Source of the DNA: Vreelandella venusta
Lineage (GTDB): Bacteria; Pseudomonadota; Gammaproteobacteria; Pseudomonadales; Halomonadaceae
NCBI RefSeq assembly: GCF_007989605.1
Contig: NZ_BJUL01000021.1
Span: forward strand, 1 to 58,576
DNA: 58,576 nucleotides
Reading direction: 5' to 3'
Below the pieces are notes generated by a model. That model saw nothing but the letters and a program-made list of their open reading frames with translations, ran no database searches and was not told the origin of the DNA. The translations under genes were made by a program, and so were the position numbers. This document shows positions 57,026 through 58,576 of the stretch, one piece after another (position 1 is the first letter of the stretch; each line of letters starts with the position of its first letter).

Positions 57026-57212
57026 ATCACAAAAGCCAAGCATCTAGCAACAACAAAAGTCCTGGCTCCTCAGAGGCTTTTATAACGAATCCCGAGCACA
57101 CCTATTGGTACACAGGTGTTAAACAAGCCTTTATAAAGCACTTTACCTATTACGCGAATCATGCAAAATTGCTTAATCAACACCTTATATAAAAACGAAA
57201 AAGGAAAGTACT

Positions 57213-57992
57213 ATGGCCCGTAGCCACATAGGAATAGCAACGGCACTTACCTCACTGCTATTTGTCGTTCCAGCCTACTCCGATGAGCCACTTCGCCTCG
57301 CTGTTGATGTTCCCTTTGAGCCTTTTGAGTACCGTTTGCCCGACGGCACCCTAACAGGCTTTGAGGTGGAGCTGGGTGAAGAAGTATGCCGACGCATCGA
57401 GCGTGAGTGCGAATGGGTAGAGCAAGGCTGGGACGGCATTATTCCCGGCCTACTAGCACGCAAGTACGACGCCATCATGTCCTCAATGGCAATCACCGAT
57501 GCGCGCAGCGAACAAGTGCTGTTCTCAGAACCCTACTATAGCAACCCTAGCGTATGGGTGACCCAGGAAGGCAACGAGATCGATATTGAAGATCGCGACG
57601 CCCTTGACGGCATATCGGTAGGCGTTCAGCGTGGCACCATCCGCGATGAGTACATCACCGACACCTATGGCGACCTCGTTGAAGTACGCCGCTATGCAAC
57701 AGGCGAAGATCTCGCGGTAGATATGAGAACAGGCCGCTTAGACGCAGCTTTTATGTATTACCCACTGGCACTGTCATCGCTTGAAGTTAACGCTGAAGGC
57801 AGCGGGATTGTTACCAGCTCGCCACTTATCCGCGAGCCCAAGCACTATTTCGGGCATGGCGTGGCAGCAGCCTTCCATCCTCGTAATGAAGCCCTGGCGG
57901 AGCAGTTCAATGAGGCACTGCGCGAAATCAAGCAGGACGGCACCTACGACGAGCTAATGCACAAATACGTCGACTACGACATCAAGATCTAA
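57213..57992 (+). CDS. ABC transporter amino-acid-binding protein (SBP family 3)
   Basis: Periplasmic solute-binding protein of 259 residues with a signal peptide ending PAYSDE. It has the family-3 pattern: VDVPFEPFEYRLPDGTLTGFEVELGEEVCRR, WDGIIPGLLARKYDAIMSSMAITDARSEQVLFSEPYYSN, and a C-terminal DGTYDELMHKYVDYDI. The Asp/Arg residues (DARSEQ) suggest a basic amino acid such as arginine, lysine or ornithine. No permease or ATPase is adjacent within the window, so it may be an orphan receptor. Confidence 0.9.
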   Translation: MARSHIGIATALTSLLFVVPAYSDEPLRLAVDVPFEPFEYRLPDGTLTGFEVELGEEVCRRIERECEWVEQGWDGIIPGLLARKYDAIMSSMAITDARSEQVLFSEPYYSNPSVWVTQEGNEIDIEDRDALDGISVGVQRGTIRDEYITDTYGDLVEVRRYATGEDLAVDMRTGRLDAAFMYYPLALSSLEVNAEGSGIVTSSPLIREPKHYFGHGVAAAFHPRNEALAEQFNEALREIKQDGTYDELMHKYVDYDIKI

Positions 57993-58018
57993 GGTCTGTC
58001 ACTATCGCGCCAACGGTA

Positions 58019-58054
58019 ACCCCAGGGATAGCACGCGACGCTTAACCCTGGGGT
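58019..58054. terminator. Stem-loop between convergent genes
   Basis: A 9-bp perfect stem (accccaggg / ccctggggt) around an 18-base loop with a smaller inner AGC/GCT pairing. There is no T-run, so intrinsic termination is uncertain. Confidence 0.45.
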
Positions 58055-58083
58055 CGCTGAATTAAGCAGAAGGCAACCCCAAT

Positions 58084-58576
58084 CTAATTACGTGACCGTA
58101 CTTCATTAAGAATGGGCACTTGCACCCTACTCAGCCCAGCTAGTCGCCAGGTCTCAACCGGCTCGCTACCCTCTACTCCCTGGACTGAACCCCACGCCAC
58201 TCGAATCGACGTTGTGTAAACCGCCCCGTCTCCCATCACAATAGTCGCGTCAATCAAATACCGCCGCTTCTGCTCTTGCATGACGTCATCATCGAAATCC
58301 GAGGTTACTTCAATCTTGGTAATCCCCGCATCGTTACACGCTTCATGGAAAAGAGAAAACTTCTCTTCATAATAGGGATCCGGTTCAATTTTCCGTTGAT
58401 GCATACCCAGATGCCTTTCTATATCGCCATCGCAAATTGCTTGAACAACGACCTCAACCATCCCTGTTGCCGTATCGCTATACACCCCATTCGCTTCACT
58501 AGCCTCACTAGCCTCACTAGCCTCACTAGCCTCACTAGCCTCACTAGCCTCACTAGCCTCACTAGCCTCACTAGCC
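58084..58576 (-). CDS. Uncharacterised protein with Glu-Ala-Ser repeat (5' end outside window)
   Basis: The frame stays open from the stop at 58084 to the window edge, so this is the C-terminal part of a longer protein. A GTG at 58485 could start a 133-residue product, but the preceding codons are an in-frame (Ala-Ser-Glu)n repeat. The globular part is acidic with a likely alpha-beta character (KIEVTSDFDDDVMQEQKRRYLIDATIVMGDGAVYTTSIRVAWGS split over several strands) and I recognise no family. The repeat would act as a flexible linker, perhaps after a signal peptide or lipidation site beyond the window. Confidence 0.6.
   Translation of the reverse strand, partial: ASEASEASEASEASEASEASEASEASEANGVYSDTATGMVEVVVQAICDGDIERHLGMHQRKIEPDPYYEEKFSLFHEACNDAGITKIEVTSDFDDDVMQEQKRRYLIDATIVMGDGAVYTTSIRVAWGSVQGVEGSEPVETWRLAGLSRVQVPILNEVRSRN
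58495..58575. repeat. 9-bp tandem repeat at the window end
   Basis: One ttcactagc followed by eight identical ctcactagc units, continuing to the last base of the window. In the minus-strand frame each unit encodes Ala-Ser-Glu. Exact identity over eight copies points to recent expansion by slippage, unlike the diverged 30-bp repeat of tolA. Confidence 0.95.

Noticed and set aside
58495..58575. Short regularly spaced repeats as a possible CRISPR array
   Set aside because: The units are contiguous with no spacers and keep one reading frame; it is a coding microsatellite.

Overview
The window looks like chromosomal DNA of a moderately halophilic gammaproteobacterium of the Halomonadaceae (Halomonas or a close relative). 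The grounds are a complete ectABC ectoine operon, a Tol-Pal locus, the ubiG-mupP-yciK neighbourhood also known from pseudomonads, a DsrEFH-type tus cluster next to yccA, and a moderate GC content. No rRNA, tRNA, CRISPR array or insertion sequence was seen. Genes are densely packed and no gap between genes exceeds about 250 bases.

Layout. 1-3.3 kb: the tail of tolA, then tolB, pal and cpoB. 3.3-5.5 kb: a YciK-like SDR converging on ubiG-mupP. 5.7-15 kb: six same-strand genes with short gaps: a degenerate UDP-sugar dehydrogenase homologue, a coiled-coil membrane protein, tamA, tamB, msrA and a cytochrome c'. 15-17.3 kb: beta-carbonic anhydrase and glutathione reductase. 17.4-20 kb: ectABC with a near-consensus promoter and a strong terminator. 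20.1-24.9 kb: six tightly spaced same-strand genes: a retropepsin-like lipoprotein, a 7TM inactive-transglutaminase protein, an ATP-grasp ligase, zur, a hisI-type gene and yidD. 24.9-28.7 kb: sufE, a tyrosine recombinase divergent from a KfrA-like coiled-coil protein, and a TetR regulator. 28.8-37.1 kb: nfuA divergent from metH, a MATE transporter, and siroheme sulfite reductase with a DUF934 partner. 37.2-41.1 kb: smr, a GGCT-fold protein, wrbA, a DUF2069 protein, cytochrome b561 and pdxH. 41.2-45 kb: a Pat-type lysine acetyltransferase divergent from an HDAC-family deacetylase. 45.1-48.5 kb: an XRE-cupin regulator, tusDCBE, yccA and a previously uncalled 58-residue membrane protein. 48.6-58.6 kb: an aldo/keto reductase, a YheT-type hydrolase, cioAB, lldD, a hipA-hipB module, a phage-type small membrane protein, an amino-acid-binding protein and a truncated gene running off the end through a 9-bp tandem repeat.

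Themes. Envelope integrity (Tol-Pal, Tam), osmoadaptation (ectABC and possibly the retropepsin/7TM/ATP-grasp trio), sulfur and Fe-S metabolism (sulfite reductase, tus, sufE, nfuA), redox repair (msrA, gor) and reversible protein acetylation (pat/HDAC) dominate. The least understood parts are the retropepsin/7TM-transglutaminase/ATP-grasp trio joined to zur-hisI-yidD, the UDP-sugar dehydrogenase homologue lacking its catalytic cysteine ahead of tamAB, and the recombinase-KfrA pair sharing an AT-rich intergenic region with palindromes. Both window ends lie inside tandem repeats, which suggests a draft-assembly contig.
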